Of a stretch of DNA of 64,000 nucleotides, positions 1 to 12,441 are shown in pieces (position 1 is the first letter of the stretch; the number at the start of each line of letters is the position of its first letter). The translations under genes were made by a program, and so were the position numbers. The notes below the pieces were generated by a model. The model searched no databases. It worked only from the letters and a program-made list of their open reading frames with translations, and was not told the DNA's origin. The stretch lies in assembly GCF_026151205.1 (NCBI RefSeq), contig NC_087077.1:3782001-3846000 (forward strand). Reading direction: 5' to 3'. This stretch comes from Bolinopsis microptera. Its lineage: Eukaryota > Ctenophora > Tentaculata > Lobata > Bolinopsidae.

Positions 1-2163
1 ACTAAACGTAACAGCATAACCAACCCTTGGATCACCCAGGGCCTCATTAACTCCATCGACAAGAAAGCTAGGTTGTATTTCGAATGGAAGAAGACTTGTA
101 CATTAAAACTACCTGATGGGGATCCAAACAAGCACATATACTACAAGGAATTCGACAAGTTTCTCAAGAGCTCAATAAAGATGGCAAAGGCTATGTGCTA
201 TACTCAAAAATTCGAGAAGTACAGCATGAACTCAAAAAAGACCTGGGAAATTATAAATGAACTCCGTGGCAAAAATTTATCTAGATGTAAAGACGATTTT
301 GTCATAGATGGCCAGAGAGTTACTTGCAGACGAATAATTGCTAACAAATTCTGTGAATATTTTACATCTCTTGCAAGTAATCTCAATAAAAATGTACTGT
401 CAAACAATAGTATTTCTCTGGAACCAGTAGAATCATTTGCTCAGTTTATGTCTAATTCGGTATCTGACTCCATATACCTGGAAGAAACTAATGAAGAAGA
501 AATTATAGAGGTGATCCGAGATTTTCAAAATGGTAAGGCCAGTGACATACCTGTAGTTGTTGTAAAAAAACCGGCAAAACTCATTGCAGGTACTTTGGCT
601 AGGCTTTACAACACATGTATACAAAGTGGTACATTCCCAAGTATTTTTAAAACTGGTAAAGTTATTCCTATTTACAAGAAAGACAATAAAGAATGCATTG
701 AAAATTATCGGCCTGTATCAATATTACCTTTATTTGGAAAGATCTTCGAGAAGGTTATTTATAAACGCCTCTATAATTTCTTCACATCTAAAGGTGTACT
801 AACAGACTCACAGTTTGGATTTAGAAAAGGCCATTCTACCACCCATGCTCTACACAAATCTATAGACTCCGTTACTAAGTCTCTGGCAAGCAATAAACAT
901 GTCCTAGGGATATTCATTGACTTGAGCAAAGCCTTCGACACCCTTGATCACGATATTCTTTTATGCAAATTAAATTCCTACGGTATTAGGGGCACAGCAC
1001 TTACCTTACTAAAAAGCTATTTGACTAACAGAAAGCAGTATGTTATGTATAACGATGTACCATCAGAAACAATGGACGTGAAATTTGGAGTACCACAAGG
1101 GTCAATTCTAGGGCCGTTACTCTTCCTATTGTATATGAACGATATAGTAAACTGCTTTTCAGACAGTGAGGTGAAATTTGTACTTTATGCTGATGACACT
1201 AATATCTTCATATCAGGACCATCTAGAGAAGCAACATACAAAAAAGCCAACTTAGTACTTAAACATGTCTCGATTTACATGAAATGTAATCTACTTCATA
1301 TCAACATGTCCAAATGCTGCTACATACATTTTAAACCTGCCTCTGAATATGATGACACCTGTGCACGGACCAGACCATTTGCTATCCTGCTAGATGAATC
1401 TAGATCAATATTCATCAATGGTAAGGTTATTACTAAAGTCAAGGATACCAAATTCTTAGGTGTTGTTATAGATAGTAAGCTAAACTGGATTGCCCACATG
1501 CACTACATCCGTAAAAAACTGCGATCTATGACTGGTGCAATCTGCAGAATTCGGCACTCGATACCTTCTGAACTATATTTGAAAATATATAATGCTCTTT
1601 TTGAATCACATCTCAGTTATGGTATAAGTGTGTGGGGTGTTGTCCTCAAAGAACGGTCCAATGATAGTCTTTTCATCACACAGAAGCACTGTATAAGGAT
1701 CCTTTTTGGCGACCTTGACTCATATTTAGATAAACAATCAACATGTGCACGTACTAGACCATACGGTATGCAAAAACTAGACCATAAACACTTTGAAAAG
1801 GAACATACAAAACCCATTTTTAATAGATTAAAAATACTTACGGCTCAAAACTTGTACAAATATCACTGCATCTTAGAATTTTCTAAGATTATCAAGTACC
1901 ACTGCCCATACTCCCTTTATGAGGCTATCAACATTTCAAACCGTGCAACGAGTCTCACGGTTATTCTCCTAAATAAATCAAATACCTTTTTGTTTAATGC
2001 AGCCAAGCTTTGGAACGCTGTTCATAAAAAAATTTTAACTTCAAGCAATTGCTTAGAAACGTCCATTAGCTTGATAAAACTGAGAACAAAAGCACTATTA
2101 ATACAAGCACAGGCAGCTGACTTAAAAGATACTTGGACTCCAAACAATTTTAAATTGCAGTAA
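1..2163 (+). CDS. LINE ORF2 protein, reverse transcriptase (5' truncated by window)
   Basis: The open frame of about 720 codons carries the RT blocks in order: YRPVSILPLFGKIFEKV, QFGFRKGHSTTHAL, the catalytic block FIDLSKAFDTLDHDIL, GVPQGSILGPLLFLLYMNDI and the metal-binding box YADDT. It is followed by the usual thumb region (TKFLGVVIDSKLNW, SHLSYGISVWG). The upstream linker (NPWITQGLINSIDKKARLYF) is also typical of this group. The frame has no stop, so the copy is young or still intact in the visible part. Two short CARTRP motifs lie about 130 codons apart; I remember these as conserved in this family rather than as a local duplication. Role: target-primed reverse transcription of its own RNA. 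Confidence 0.9.
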   Translation, partial: TKRNSITNPWITQGLINSIDKKARLYFEWKKTCTLKLPDGDPNKHIYYKEFDKFLKSSIKMAKAMCYTQKFEKYSMNSKKTWEIINELRGKNLSRCKDDFVIDGQRVTCRRIIANKFCEYFTSLASNLNKNVLSNNSISLEPVESFAQFMSNSVSDSIYLEETNEEEIIEVIRDFQNGKASDIPVVVVKKPAKLIAGTLARLYNTCIQSGTFPSIFKTGKVIPIYKKDNKECIENYRPVSILPLFGKIFEKVIYKRLYNFFTSKGVLTDSQFGFRKGHSTTHALHKSIDSVTKSLASNKHVLGIFIDLSKAFDTLDHDILLCKLNSYGIRGTALTLLKSYLTNRKQYVMYNDVPSETMDVKFGVPQGSILGPLLFLLYMNDIVNCFSDSEVKFVLYADDTNIFISGPSREATYKKANLVLKHVSIYMKCNLLHINMSKCCYIHFKPASEYDDTCARTRPFAILLDESRSIFINGKVITKVKDTKFLGVVIDSKLNWIAHMHYIRKKLRSMTGAICRIRHSIPSELYLKIYNALFESHLSYGISVWGVVLKERSNDSLFITQKHCIRILFGDLDSYLDKQSTCARTRPYGMQKLDHKHFEKEHTKPIFNRLKILTAQNLYKYHCILEFSKIIKYHCPYSLYEAINISNRATSLTVILLNKSNTFLFNAAKLWNAVHKKILTSSNCLETSISLIKLRTKALLIQAQAADLKDTWTPNNFKLQ

Positions 2164-2745
2164 TCAAGTCTAATTGCAGCGGCGCACACTTACTATTACT
2201 ATCATGATTGTACTATAGACAGAAAATCTTTCAAATCGATTTTGGGCGCTTTTTAACCATTTGTTGTAATGTTTTTAGATACTAAATATCTAAATTTATA
2301 AAATTTTTATCGGAATGAATTAATTGATTGATATTTAATAATTTATTCGGTAGGTTTATCTGGTATTGATATTGATTATATTGATATTGTTATTATTGAA
2401 CGAAGCTAACTCTAGACATAGTTAATACTACTTCTTTTAAGAAAGGGACTTGGAGTATAAACGACCAAGTTTGCATAAATTTCTATCCAACCAAGAACTC
2501 AGGAGGCAAAGGTGGGTGCGTAAACTTTTGGTCTGCACTCTCCGATCCTGTATCACCCTGGATTCTTCTCGACGTATCTTTGTAAAAGGTATATACCTTC
2601 TAGTCAATCTCTTGCTACTCCAAGTCCCCTAAGATATCTGATCTAAAGTTCGTGCTAGTTATATATATATAGAAAATATATTTTTGTCTGCTTTAATTGA
2701 TACTAAATAAAATTGTTGTTTTCTTAAATTGTTGTTTTCTTAAAT
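1..2745 (+). mobile_element. Non-LTR retrotransposon (LINE), 3' part
   Basis: The left end is cut by the window edge: the reading frame is already open at base 1. The endonuclease region is therefore not visible; what remains is the linker, reverse transcriptase, C-terminal region and 3' untranslated tail. After the stop at 2163 the tail is AT-rich and ends with a 16 bp unit (AAATTGTTGTTTTCTT) present twice around 2711-2745, which I take as the 3' tail. No poly(A) run is seen. The element probably belongs to the broad CR1/Jockey group, judged from the RT motifs; the exact clade is not certain. Confidence 0.85.
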
Positions 2746-5036
2746 TAACACTGAGCCATTTAAAGATTGTCATAAGTTCTATTTTCATGTTTATAAATGT
2801 GCTTCTGCAGGTTTGATCAAAGTTGGTTACAGTTTATGACAGTACTGGCATGACCAATTTTATTGTGGCTGGTAAAAGGACCCAGTTGCTTGTAAGGGCT
2901 TTACCGAACCCTTGGGGACCACAATGTGATAGGATCAGGCCAGATGTTTCTATGTAGAGCAATTTATTTATTTCGGAGCTATGGTTACGTGGTATAGCTG
3001 GTGATGCAATTGGCAGAGCACAATCAAATTTTTTCCTGATCCATGACTCAAAGTGCCGAAGGCACAAAATTAAAAGAGTCAAGGACAAGGGTTAGCGAAC
3101 AAGGTTTTTTTGTATATGGTAGCTTTGCGACCGTGCGACCGTGCGACCGTACCTGCCTGCACACACTGTAATCGCCCACGTGACTACCTGCGCAAAGTTA
3201 TTTTGCGGAATAATCCGAATTAGCTAATTGTTGGCGCGCGGCGCTGAAGGAAAACAAATTTGACTGCCTCAGTAAGGTGAATAATTTAAGCTTGAAGGTG
3301 CCCTGCGCATTTACAGAACCTTATGCGGCGATCACATATTCACGAGGACCTGTGAGCGCCAAAATTAATTTAAAGTTTCTAGAAATCATACATCACTACG
3401 AGTTACTCATGCTTTTGGATTATCAGAGTGCGGATTGTCAGGTATTTCATTCATTCATACTTAATCGGTTTAAAGCTGTATATTTAGAACTCACTATTGT
3501 TTAAACTACGAAAGCAGAACGTAGATAATGGACAATATACCGACGACAATACCAAGGACCCGAGTGCCGCATTGACTTTTCCGGATCCGTTTTTACCGAA
3601 GGCTTATCCACCAGTTACTCATGCTGCATGTATAGTCTGATAATATTTTGTCTTATCTCTAGCAAGCATTCTGTAAATTGAAGTGTCGTATTTATTATAG
3701 AAGAGCCAGCCAACCTCCGCATTATAATCTTTTGTGTGCCAAGTTCGTTTATAAAATCTAATCATATAATAAGATTGATCCAATAGTCTAAGATGAACGG
3801 TATATCATAGCTCATCGTTATTAAAATCCGAATGGATGAATTAATCAAGTAATGTTCCCTTTCAACACAACTAAACAACAAACAAATGCTTGCTCACCAG
3901 TGGTGACGCAATCGTAGGGGCATGCAGTTGGTTCAGATAACTCTCACCCCGACGACGGCGTCTAGAAATTATCAAATTATGCATTTGCGCCATACTGGAC
4001 ACATTTTATATTTAATATTTTGTGGTTTGTAGAAATTAGTGTCATCTACAGTATAGCTTAACTGGCGAGCAAGCATCGTCCCACTCGGCCGGGACGAAAA
4101 TACCAAGTCCAATCACAGAAAGTTAACCAAAAGATAAAAATAAGAGCTCGGATATCAACAAAAATCACACGCTCCAGACGACCGGGGAAGAGAGGAAAGG
4201 AAGTAACCAAGTACATTGTTAATTTCACCATGTACATATCCCACTAGGCACTAATTGATAGCATACTATTATTATTTTGAGTTACTTATACTATTTTGCA
4301 CACATCCGTGTCGGGTGTCAGGTTGCATAAACAATAAGCATATGGTTTTTAAAAATATACACGATTTTCAAATTCAATATGGAATTATATTAACTTGGTG
4401 GCGCTTGGCCTGTCACTTCGCCATATCTGCATACTTATAAACAGTAAAAACTGGGGTCCCCAGGTTGTATAGAAAATGATAAAATACGCCATCACGGATC
4501 GGGAAATTGAGCGGCCATGCACAAAAAAAAAGCGGCCGCATTTCTTGTTAGTGTTGCAATTGGCAGAGCGCAATACATTGCTGTAACCAATATTTTAAAA
4601 ATTTTAACAAAACACATGATCTACTCCATTATAGGGGCAGGGATTGTATGAGACTTCTGATAGATGAATCTCATGTTTGGTGTCCACCTTCTTTCCTCGG
4701 TACCCTCGTAGAGCAATAAGAGTTGTTTTTACTTAAAAAATTGTATTTTATTTATAGATATTTGAATTATGTCCTCAGCTGGTAGCATGTTGTGATACTA
4801 TCATTTACAGTGCAGTGTGCACGTACATGTGCACTGAAGGGTACTCATACAAGATCCAAGATCTTTTGGCAAGGTACTCATAAAACCTTCAATCACGGAT
4901 GATTCTAACACAGTCGAGCACAATTTCAAATACAAATTGTAGAGGAATTGTCAAACAATATTTAATTCGAACAATCTCTTATGAGATAACTATCTTAATG
5001 AGCAAGTACATTGCTGACTTCATCAACTATTTAAGC
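2746..5036. other. Gene-free stretch upstream of the FAXDC2-like gene
   Basis: No reading frame here looks like a gene. A 20 bp segment close to TGCAATTGGCAGAGC occurs at about 3004 and 4554, so dispersed repeat debris is likely. A short run of CGACCGTGC units lies near 3128-3150. A possible small inverted-repeat element is listed separately. Confidence 0.5.
3886..4076. repeat. Possible small inverted-repeat element (MITE-like)
   Basis: ATGCTTGCTCACCAG at 3886-3900 is matched, inverted, by CTGGCGAGCAAGCAT at 4062-4076 with one mismatch over 15 bases. The spacing is about 190 bp. I see no convincing target-site duplication, so this may be a relic or chance. Confidence 0.3.
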
Positions 5037-7192
5037 ATGGCAACCGAAGCCAGCAGACCTGACAATGCTGAACAACAGGAACCCCCGAAAGTAAATTAAA
5101 AAAAATTTGCTACTATTATGAGCTAAATTACTGATTTGTTCAGTACAGTAATTAATAGTTAATTATCATTATCGTATTTTAAATTTCTTTCAGATATTTA
5201 AGGAATAAGTCTCTAATCCTCTGTTTTTCAGGGAGGTGTGTTGTGGGAATCACTGAGGTCTCTTTTGTTCATCTTAGGGACAGCAATTCTAACAACTATT
5301 GCTGTCAAAAACTCTGTTCATCCCTACATAGACAAAATATGGGGAGCTTCGGATGACTTTTGGGGTTCTCTCTGGAACTCCTTGTACGAACTGTGTGGGA
5401 GAAACAATTTTATTGCCCATGTCATTGGTTAGTATTACACAATCTAAATTTTGCAGACAAGGCAATCTCGTCATGATACTGTACATACATTTCATGTTTG
5501 ATCATTGTCGATGTAATGGCTGGCTTATCCCTCAGAGCTATTATAAGTTTTGGACATCACAACAAAACAAAACAAAAATTGTTTTTTTTAAAGGAGGCTA
5601 CATAATATGTCTCGTCTCTGCCAACATAGAGTCAATCACATTTTATTGTCATACTGTACAACTTAGTATTGTTAGCTTCTGTTAAGAAAATAGGTATTCT
5701 CATTTCTCAATCTTATGAATTTATTTTCCAGGTTCTCCGTTAAATGGTATTATCTGGTTTACTGTATTCAACGCCTTCTTCTTGATCTGTGACATCACTG
5801 GACACCCAGCTTGGTTGCTGAAGTACAAAGTTCAGGATGCTAAGAATCAACCCGTGAGTCAGCACAAGATTGTAAACACTAACAATGCTCTTATGCTACA
5901 AATTCGGTGTTGTTGTGTTGATAAATTTATAATAATATTTTTTGCTTTTTAAGCCAAAAATGGTTGATATGCTTATAAAATAAAAAAAAAACCTTCACAA
6001 CCATTGCATGATCACCCAACAAATGTTTAAAGGTCGATAAGAAGAAACTGTGGAGTTGTATCAGAACTGCTGCTTTCAATCTTGGAGTTGTCAGTCCAGT
6101 GTGTTCTTTGGTCGTCTACCTGGCAACTTCGTACAGTGGATGGTACGATGATTGTTATGGGGAACTCCCTTCTTTCGAACGGATTCTGGTGGAGTTCTTG
6201 GTATTCAACATCATTGAGGAAATCTTCTTCTACTATAGTCATAGGTATGGCAAGAACAGAATTGATTTTAGTGTTCTGTTGCACGACAGGCCAGGACAGG
6301 CTGACATTTATTTCCATTTCTGTTTGAAACATTTAGCTGGAGAAGTGTCTGCAAGACAATCAGCTTATAATAAAAACTATTTTTCCAGGGCGATGCACCA
6401 CCCCAAGTTGTATGCTAGATTCCACAAGAAGCACCACGAATGGACAGCTCCGATTGGTATAACCTCAGTGTACTGCTCACCACTGGAGATGGTTGTGTCT
6501 AACTTGCTCCCTGCTACTCTCGGTCCCCTCATCATGAGATCTCATCTGTTTGTGTCTTGGGTTTGGTAAGTTTCGGGAATCACAACAAGTTTATAAGCAG
6601 TTCTAACTGTTCATAAATTTAATGTTGATTTACACCATAGTAATTTCATGTAGATATAAACTTGCTCAAGTTTTGCACTATTGCATTGTTTAACTATATA
6701 ATTTGATTTTATTATCAGGTTTGCATTGGTACTGTTCTCTACAACATTGGCTCACGGTGGATACCACGTCCCCTTCCTCTTCTCTCCTGAAGCTCATGAC
6801 TACCACCACAAAGTGTAAGTGAAACAGCATCCTGTATGCTTCCTTTGTGCTCCTTGTGTGCTTTCAGTATGCTTCGTCATTTCTGTGAGCTACCTGTAAT
6901 CTCCCATGGTCGAGGGTCCCAAATTACTATATTGCAGCTCATAAACTAAGATGTCTGTGATGCTGTCCTTACCGTGCTCCACATAACTAATATTTTTACT
7001 TTTATCAAAACTCCTAGGTTCAACTGTATGTTCGGAACACTGGGAATCCTGGATAAGCTCCACAAGACAGACAAGCCCTTCGCTGGTAGTATCCACGAGA
7101 AACGTCACTACATCTCCTACAGCCTCACTCCAATCAAGCAAATACTCCCCGAACCTGTGAAACGTGTTCAACAATGTGGAAAAGCTGAATAA
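5037..7192 (+). CDS. FAXDC2: Fatty acid hydroxylase domain-containing protein 2-like (sterol desaturase superfamily)
   Basis: Seven exons join to 343 aa: 5037-5090, 5232-5427, 5732-5853, 6033-6244, 6389-6565, 6719-6814, 7018-7192. All introns are GT-AG and phases match. The product is a multi-pass ER membrane di-iron oxidase of the sterol desaturase/fatty acid hydroxylase superfamily. The histidine boxes are visible: HRAMHH (HxxxHH), HKKHH (HxxHH) and HDYHH near the C terminus. Other family marks are EEIFFYYSHR, HEWTAPIG and the LGILDKLHKTD tail motif. Length is close to vertebrate FAXDC2 (about 330 aa). Vertebrate FAXDC2 is linked to sterol (C4-methyl) metabolism; the substrate here is unknown. 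The start ATG is the first in frame and follows an upstream stop-rich region. Confidence 0.93.
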
Positions 7193-8498
7193 ACATCTGG
7201 AATGCGGAGTGAAACTAAAAATTACAGAATTGAACATTTGGAATTACTAGATTTCTGTTCTGTTAGAAGTGTTGCTTGTACATGATCTTTGTTCGTTATC
7301 TGTGTTGTGACCCTCCTGGTAATATTGACTGATCTCTTGATGACTCATATTTAAACCAGAAATTTGAAAACCTTTTTAAACAAACATCAGTGTATATATC
7401 ATAATATCTTGAATTACCACTTTCGTCAGATTTCAGCAGTATTTAGAGCTCTGTTATATTGTTAGATAATTGCATATGATAATTTGTTGACTGATACGTT
7501 ACAGTAAATAGTTATCGTTGAAAACGATCCATCTTTTATAGAAATTATTGAAATTTATGTTAAGTCCTAATTTATGTTAAGTCCTAATTTATTTAAAGTC
7601 CTTTAAATGTTATCTTTATATTATCCGTATAATTTATGTAACACGCTATTTAAGATTTCTGCATAAAACCGTACATAGTTCTTCTGCATTAAAAATGTAA
7701 ACTCTTCTTTGAATTTTGTACCATACTGTATTTATGTGTTTATACCTCCTATAATGAGTCCTAATATTTTATACTCCTAATATATAATAGTACATTATGA
7801 GTTTATTTAAGTTATAGTAATATGACTAAATTTTAAATGATAAACTATATTTTCTTAATCCGTTTTGGGATTATGGAAAGCATTAATCATTGATTAAAAC
7901 TTCTCACTGATCCGTGCCTATGACACGTGATCTAAGTAAATGTTGCACTTTAATTTTGATTACAGAAGGTACAGGTTGCAGTAGTTTAAAATTAGTCTTA
8001 TGAAATCAGATGTCATTTTCTAATTAGGAATTTAAATATAAATCTTATATTGTGTTCTAGCTAATTGTAAATGATTTGTGCTTCGAAATTTGTGTTGCTG
8101 ATTTTTTAATATGATTTTTTGTATGTTATTATAAATTTAACAGTAAAACCCTAGCCGTGCCCCAATATACCAGGAACCTCGATTTACCGATAGTTTTCAC
8201 TTCCCCAAATTAACTTCATGTAAAAGTGCAAAAAGCCCCCCTCTAACCAGAAATATATTTTAACTTGCTTTCCCCAAGACTCGGTAAGTCGAGGTATTAC
8301 TGTTTTGTTGTATCTGATAATTAATTTACATAATCGCGTTTATCATTGCTTAACTAATACTGTATTATTATCTTCAATCTTGTTATAAATTGCATTGGGC
8401 TTCTTGCCAAACAACTTAAAAAATGTTACTTATCAATTAACAATCACACATGACTTCTGACTTAACATTATTTCTCCCAGGAAGGTAACCAAAAGAGC
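7193..8498. other. FAXDC2-like 3' region and intergenic DNA before COG3
   Basis: AT-rich, with no reading frame of note. It contains tandem copies of TTATGTTAAGTCCTAATTTA near 7555-7595 and one small transposon relic (8141-8302). A pyrimidine tract ending in CCCAG lies at about 8470-8481, 18 bases before the COG3 start, and looks like a splice acceptor. Confidence 0.5.
8141..8302. mobile_element. Pogo/Tc1-like MITE
   Basis: The left end CAGTAAAACC...CCTCGATTTACCGA is mirrored at the right end by TCGGTAAGTCGAGGTATTACTG. Ends of the form CAGTnnnACCTCGAnTTA are typical of pogo/Tigger-type elements. About 160 bp long with no coding capacity. A clean TA target duplication is not visible. Confidence 0.6.
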
Positions 8499-10950
8499 AT
8501 GTCATTACAAATCATAACAAATGCAGCCCAATCTAAACTTGTGCGGGACAAGCTTACTAAATGGGAGACAACCACATCTCTAAGTCAGCAGCAAAAAGAT
8601 TGTGTGGTGGACCTAGCCACGTGGTCAGCTATTGATGAAGCAATAGATCTACCTTCCTCTGATATCATCTCAGTCAGTGAAGCTCAGGACCAGTCCAGCA
8701 CCATCAACAATGCTCAACAGTTCTACGAATGGTTTCACTCAGTAGAAAGAGGAATGGAGTCTGATCAAGAGTCTGAGTATAGAGATTATATAAACAGTTT
8801 GAAGGAGCATCATGGGCGGTGTAACTCTGTTCTGGATGGGATAAGTAAAGCACTGGACCATCTGAGAGATCTAGGTGATCAGTACCGCACTGTATCTCTC
8901 ACTACCGAGGCACTTCATGATAGTTGTGAGCTGCTGATGCAGGACCAGCAGGATTTAGAGCAACTCGGTACAAGCATCGCACAACAACTGGTTTATTTTA
9001 CTGAGCATGACAGGATTGGCACCAAGTTGAACAGCAGTGCTATCAGTGTCATGGGCGAGGCTTTTGTGCCTATGTTGATTAAGATAGATGAGTGTGTAGA
9101 GTTCATGAAGGATCACCCTGATTACAAGGAGTCAGCTGTTTACCTGGCTAAGTATCAGCAGTGTCTTGTTCGTGCCCTGACACTGCTGCGCTCCTATATC
9201 GTTAATGCGATAAGAGCCACGGCAACTGCTGCTGTAACAGAGTTATCTGGTGCTGGGGGGCTAGTTCCTGGGGACCCTGCTTTCGCGCAGCTTTACTCAA
9301 AATTTCAATCTCAAGGTCCTAGAATCAAGGCTTTGATGGAGCAGATAGAGGACAGAAGTGAGAAGAACCCAGAATATCTGCAAGTTATGCAGGACTGTTA
9401 CACTTGCTACTGCTATCAAAGGCAAGCTTTAATTCTCCCTGTAATAAACCAGGAATTAGAAAGATTGTACAAACTCCATGATAAAGATCACTGTACATTC
9501 ATCAGAACAAGTTGCATGTCCCTCATCAGGATCTGCGAGGATGAGTTTTCATTGTACCACTGCTTCTTTTCTCGGTCTGACCTCATATTACAGGGGCTAC
9601 TTGAGAGTTTATCCTCCCAACTCTACGATTATTTCCGTCCTATGATAATCCAACAGGTGCAAAGGTTTGAGCTATTGGCAGATATATGCAGTGTCTTGAA
9701 AAATGACATTTTCGAAGATCATGTCAATGCCAAAGGGGAATGCTTGGAAGCTTTTGGCCATTTAGCACTCCAGATGCTAGAAGACTCCCAGGAAAGACTA
9801 AGCTACCGCACTCAGGCATACATACAATCTGATATAATAAACTTCATGCCCTCAGCAGGAGATCTGGCATACCCTTCTAAACTAACAGAAGAGTTGTCTA
9901 ACCAGTACGCTATGTGGTACCCAACAGTAAGAAGAAGCCTTATATGTCTGAGCAAGTTATACCGCTGTACTAACCGCTCAGTCTTTGAGAGTCTAGCCCA
10001 GGAATGCCTAGCAGCGTGTATAGATTCTCTGAAAACAGCTACCTTGTCAATAGTTGAGAACAGCTCACTGCTAGATTCTCAGCTGTTTCTTATCAAACAC
10101 CTGCTGATTATTAGAGAGCAAATCTCACCGTTTGATGTTAACTTCACTGTTAATGAGGTTTCTCTTGATTTCACTAACCTGAAGATGGCTGCTTCCGGAC
10201 TGATCACCAATAAGAATAGGATTCTCTCGCTGAACTCTAATAACGCTGTGCTGGAGTTCTTCTTCCAAGGTGCTCCTCAGTTAACGAAAAAAGTACTGGA
10301 CAGCAAAAAGGATGTGGATATCAACCTCAAAGAGGTGGATTATTTTATGATATATTTCAAGTGAACTGTTATCTTTATTTTATATTTCAATACTAATTTT
10401 ATGTTCAAATTAATACTGGTCTCCCTGGCAGATCTTCAGAGAATAATCGCAGTTTTGTTAATTTGATTGTAGTTTACCTTTCAGGCGTGTACAGACTTCA
10501 TAACAACAGCAGCAACATTGCTCTCCTCCCCTATACATGCTTTCCTTGCCACTGTAGAGACCTCCACTACTCCCGCCACCATGGAACAGTGTAGGAATGT
10601 GGTATCAGAAACCACACAGAGGATATCCAGCAAGTTACCAGGTACTAACACTTTTTGATTGATTTAAATGTCCTGCACAGCAAATCGAAGCGTCTTTAAA
10701 TGATTCACTATCTTTATTGTATTGCTGTGTAAATTTGATTATAATTCTAATTATAGGTATCAAGAAGTCAATGCACCTATACCTTGCAAACCCAGACACT
10801 GAAGCGATCCTCTTTAGACCTATTAGAGGACAGATTCTAACGCAGTTTGGGAATTTGAGGAAGGTTATCGATAACATGGAAGAGGAGGATAAGTTTATTA
10901 TTAACTGTCCGTCTCCAGAACAGCTAACAATGACACTAGCTTACAATTAG
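8499..10950 (+). CDS. COG3: Conserved oligomeric Golgi complex subunit 3
   Basis: Three exons (8499-10334, 10485-10641, 10757-10950) give 728 aa. The product is a core subunit of lobe A of the COG tethering complex, which guides retrograde vesicles at the Golgi. Family marks: WYPTVRRSLICLSKLYRC, FLIKHLLIIREQISPFDVNFT, LNSNNAVLEFFFQG, LDSKKDVDINLKEA, and a C-terminal exon reading MHLYLANPDTEAILFRPIR. The N-terminal half is acidic and probably coiled coil. Human COG3 is about 828 aa; the extra human length is mostly N-terminal and interior. Exon 1 alone carries 84% of the protein. The start codon follows a good acceptor-like sequence by 18 bases, so an extra 5' leader exon or a trans-spliced leader is likely. 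Confidence 0.95.
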
Positions 10951-11405
10951 TTAATTAATTAATTAATTAGTTAATTAATCAATTAATTGTCAGGGTTTTA
11001 AATACAGTGTGTTAGAAGCAGAATCTTGTTAATTTGTCTTTAACTAACCTTAAATGTTTGGAATTTATGACTTGTATTTAGCATGGTAAACACATTTTAT
11101 TAATCGTTTATTTGAATTTGGTGCATGGAATATTGGAATATGGACGATATTTTCCCCGTTTTGTTTTTAGAGATTACAGTAGGTTGTGTACAGAATGCCT
11201 TGTTTTTTTTGCTGAAGTTAATATTTTCGTTAGAATTGACATATTGATTGTTATGGTATGGTTGAGATAGCATGTATTTTATTGTTTTACCATTTAAGTG
11301 ATAATTAAAATACAAAATTCAACAAAAATTGTCATATTTTTATTTTGTATGATGATCCGCTGGCTCTCAGTCTCACCAAACTAAACCAAACCACCAGTAG
11401 GTACT
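10951..11405. other. COG3-PNO1 intergenic interval
   Basis: It starts with a TTAA-rich microsatellite (TTAATTAATTAATTAG, about 10949-10990) directly after the COG3 stop and is AT-rich throughout. No gene is seen. Confidence 0.5.
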
Positions 11406-12083
11406 ATGACAATGACAGAAGACGCTACCACATCAGCGCAGAAGCGCCCTCGACCAGAGGAGATGGAGTTAGACGAAGAAGTGTCAGTCAAAAAACCCTC
11501 ATTCCCTCCCATCTCACGAGAAAAGCTGAAATCAGATAAAACAGAGCTGAGGAAAGTACCGATACCGCCACACAGATACACTCCTCTAAAAGAAAGCTGG
11601 ATGAAGTTATACACACCAATAGTGGAACAGCTGAAACTCCAAGTCAGGTTTAATGTGAAGACCAGGACAGTGGAGTTGAAGACCTCCGCGGAGACTGCAG
11701 ATGTGGGCTCCCTTCAGAAAGCTGCTGATTTCATCAAAGCGTTCACTCTCGGTTTCGATATTGATGATTGTTTAGCTTTGGTTAGGCTGGATGACTTGTT
11801 TTTGGAAACCTTTGAAATATCTGATGTAAAAACATTGAAAGGAGATCATTTAGCGAGGGCGATTGGACGAATAGCAGGGAAAGGGGGCCGGACCAAGTTT
11901 ACAATTGAAAATGTAACTAAAACCAGAATTGTGCTTGCAGATTCTAAGATTCACATTTTGGGCTCGTTTCAAAACATGAGGATCGCGAGAACGGCAATTT
12001 GTAATCTCATTCTGGGAAGCCCTCCAGCTAAAGTTTACGGGAAAATGAGGACTGTTGCCAGTAGAATGTCTGAGAGGTTTTGA
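11406..12083 (+). CDS. PNO1: RNA-binding protein PNO1 (Dim2/Rrp20), 40S ribosome assembly
   Basis: A single uninterrupted frame of 225 aa (human 252 aa). PNO1 carries KH-like folds and binds pre-rRNA near the 3' end of 18S, recruiting Dim1 and Nob1 in pre-40S particles. The N terminus is acidic and lysine-rich with a probable nuclear localisation patch. The core carries [17 protein letters not shown] and the KH signature region [20 protein letters not shown], followed by [17 protein letters not shown] and the terminal VASRMSERF. The GKGG loop is intact. The gene has no intron in its coding region, unlike its multi-exon neighbours. A second ATG lies two codons downstream; the first is used here. 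Confidence 0.96.
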   Translation: MTMTEDATTSAQKRPRPEEMELDEEVSVKKPSFPPISREKLKSDKTELRKVPIPPHRYTPLKESWMKLYTPIVEQLKLQVRFNVKTRTVELKTSAETADVGSLQKAADFIKAFTLGFDIDDCLALVRLDDLFLETFEISDVKTLKGDHLARAIGRIAGKGGRTKFTIENVTKTRIVLADSKIHILGSFQNMRIARTAICNLILGSPPAKVYGKMRTVASRMSERF

Positions 12084-12441
12084 AAGTTTTTAAAATCTAA
12101 AGCTTTATGTAGTGTTAGTTTTGGAAATTGTGACCTTGTTTTTATGTAATTTATTTACGAAGTTGTGAGGGTATTATAATTGATAATGAGGCCCTCACAA
12201 AAAAAACGTGCTACATTAAATTATGTAAGCTATGTCAGGGAAGCTATTTCTAACTCATGCCTTGACATGATCAAGTGAAGTTTACAGTATAAGAGAATTC
12301 TTGGTGGTGTCATAAATTTACATCTGTGGTGTTGAAAGTTCTAATTTATTCACTAAGAATTAAGATCGATATTCTTTATCCATTTTACATTTTAATATCG
12401 AGTTTGCCTGCTTTGTCGATGTATCTAGCTTTTACAACCAA
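12084..12441. other. PNO1 3' region
   Basis: It contains a perfect 9 bp inverted repeat, TTGTGAGGG ... CCCTCACAA, around 12163-12200. I see no canonical AATAAA here, only the ATTAAA variant near 12214. The first AATAAA after PNO1 lies in the tandem array that follows. Confidence 0.5.

Noticed and set aside
1336-1770. Internal duplication of CARTRP in the LINE protein
   Set aside because: The flanking sequences differ, and I recall the motif at both places in related LINEs, so it looks like a family feature.
2834-3088. 84-codon antisense frame
   Set aside because: No recognisable domain and no splice or start context; probably repeat debris.
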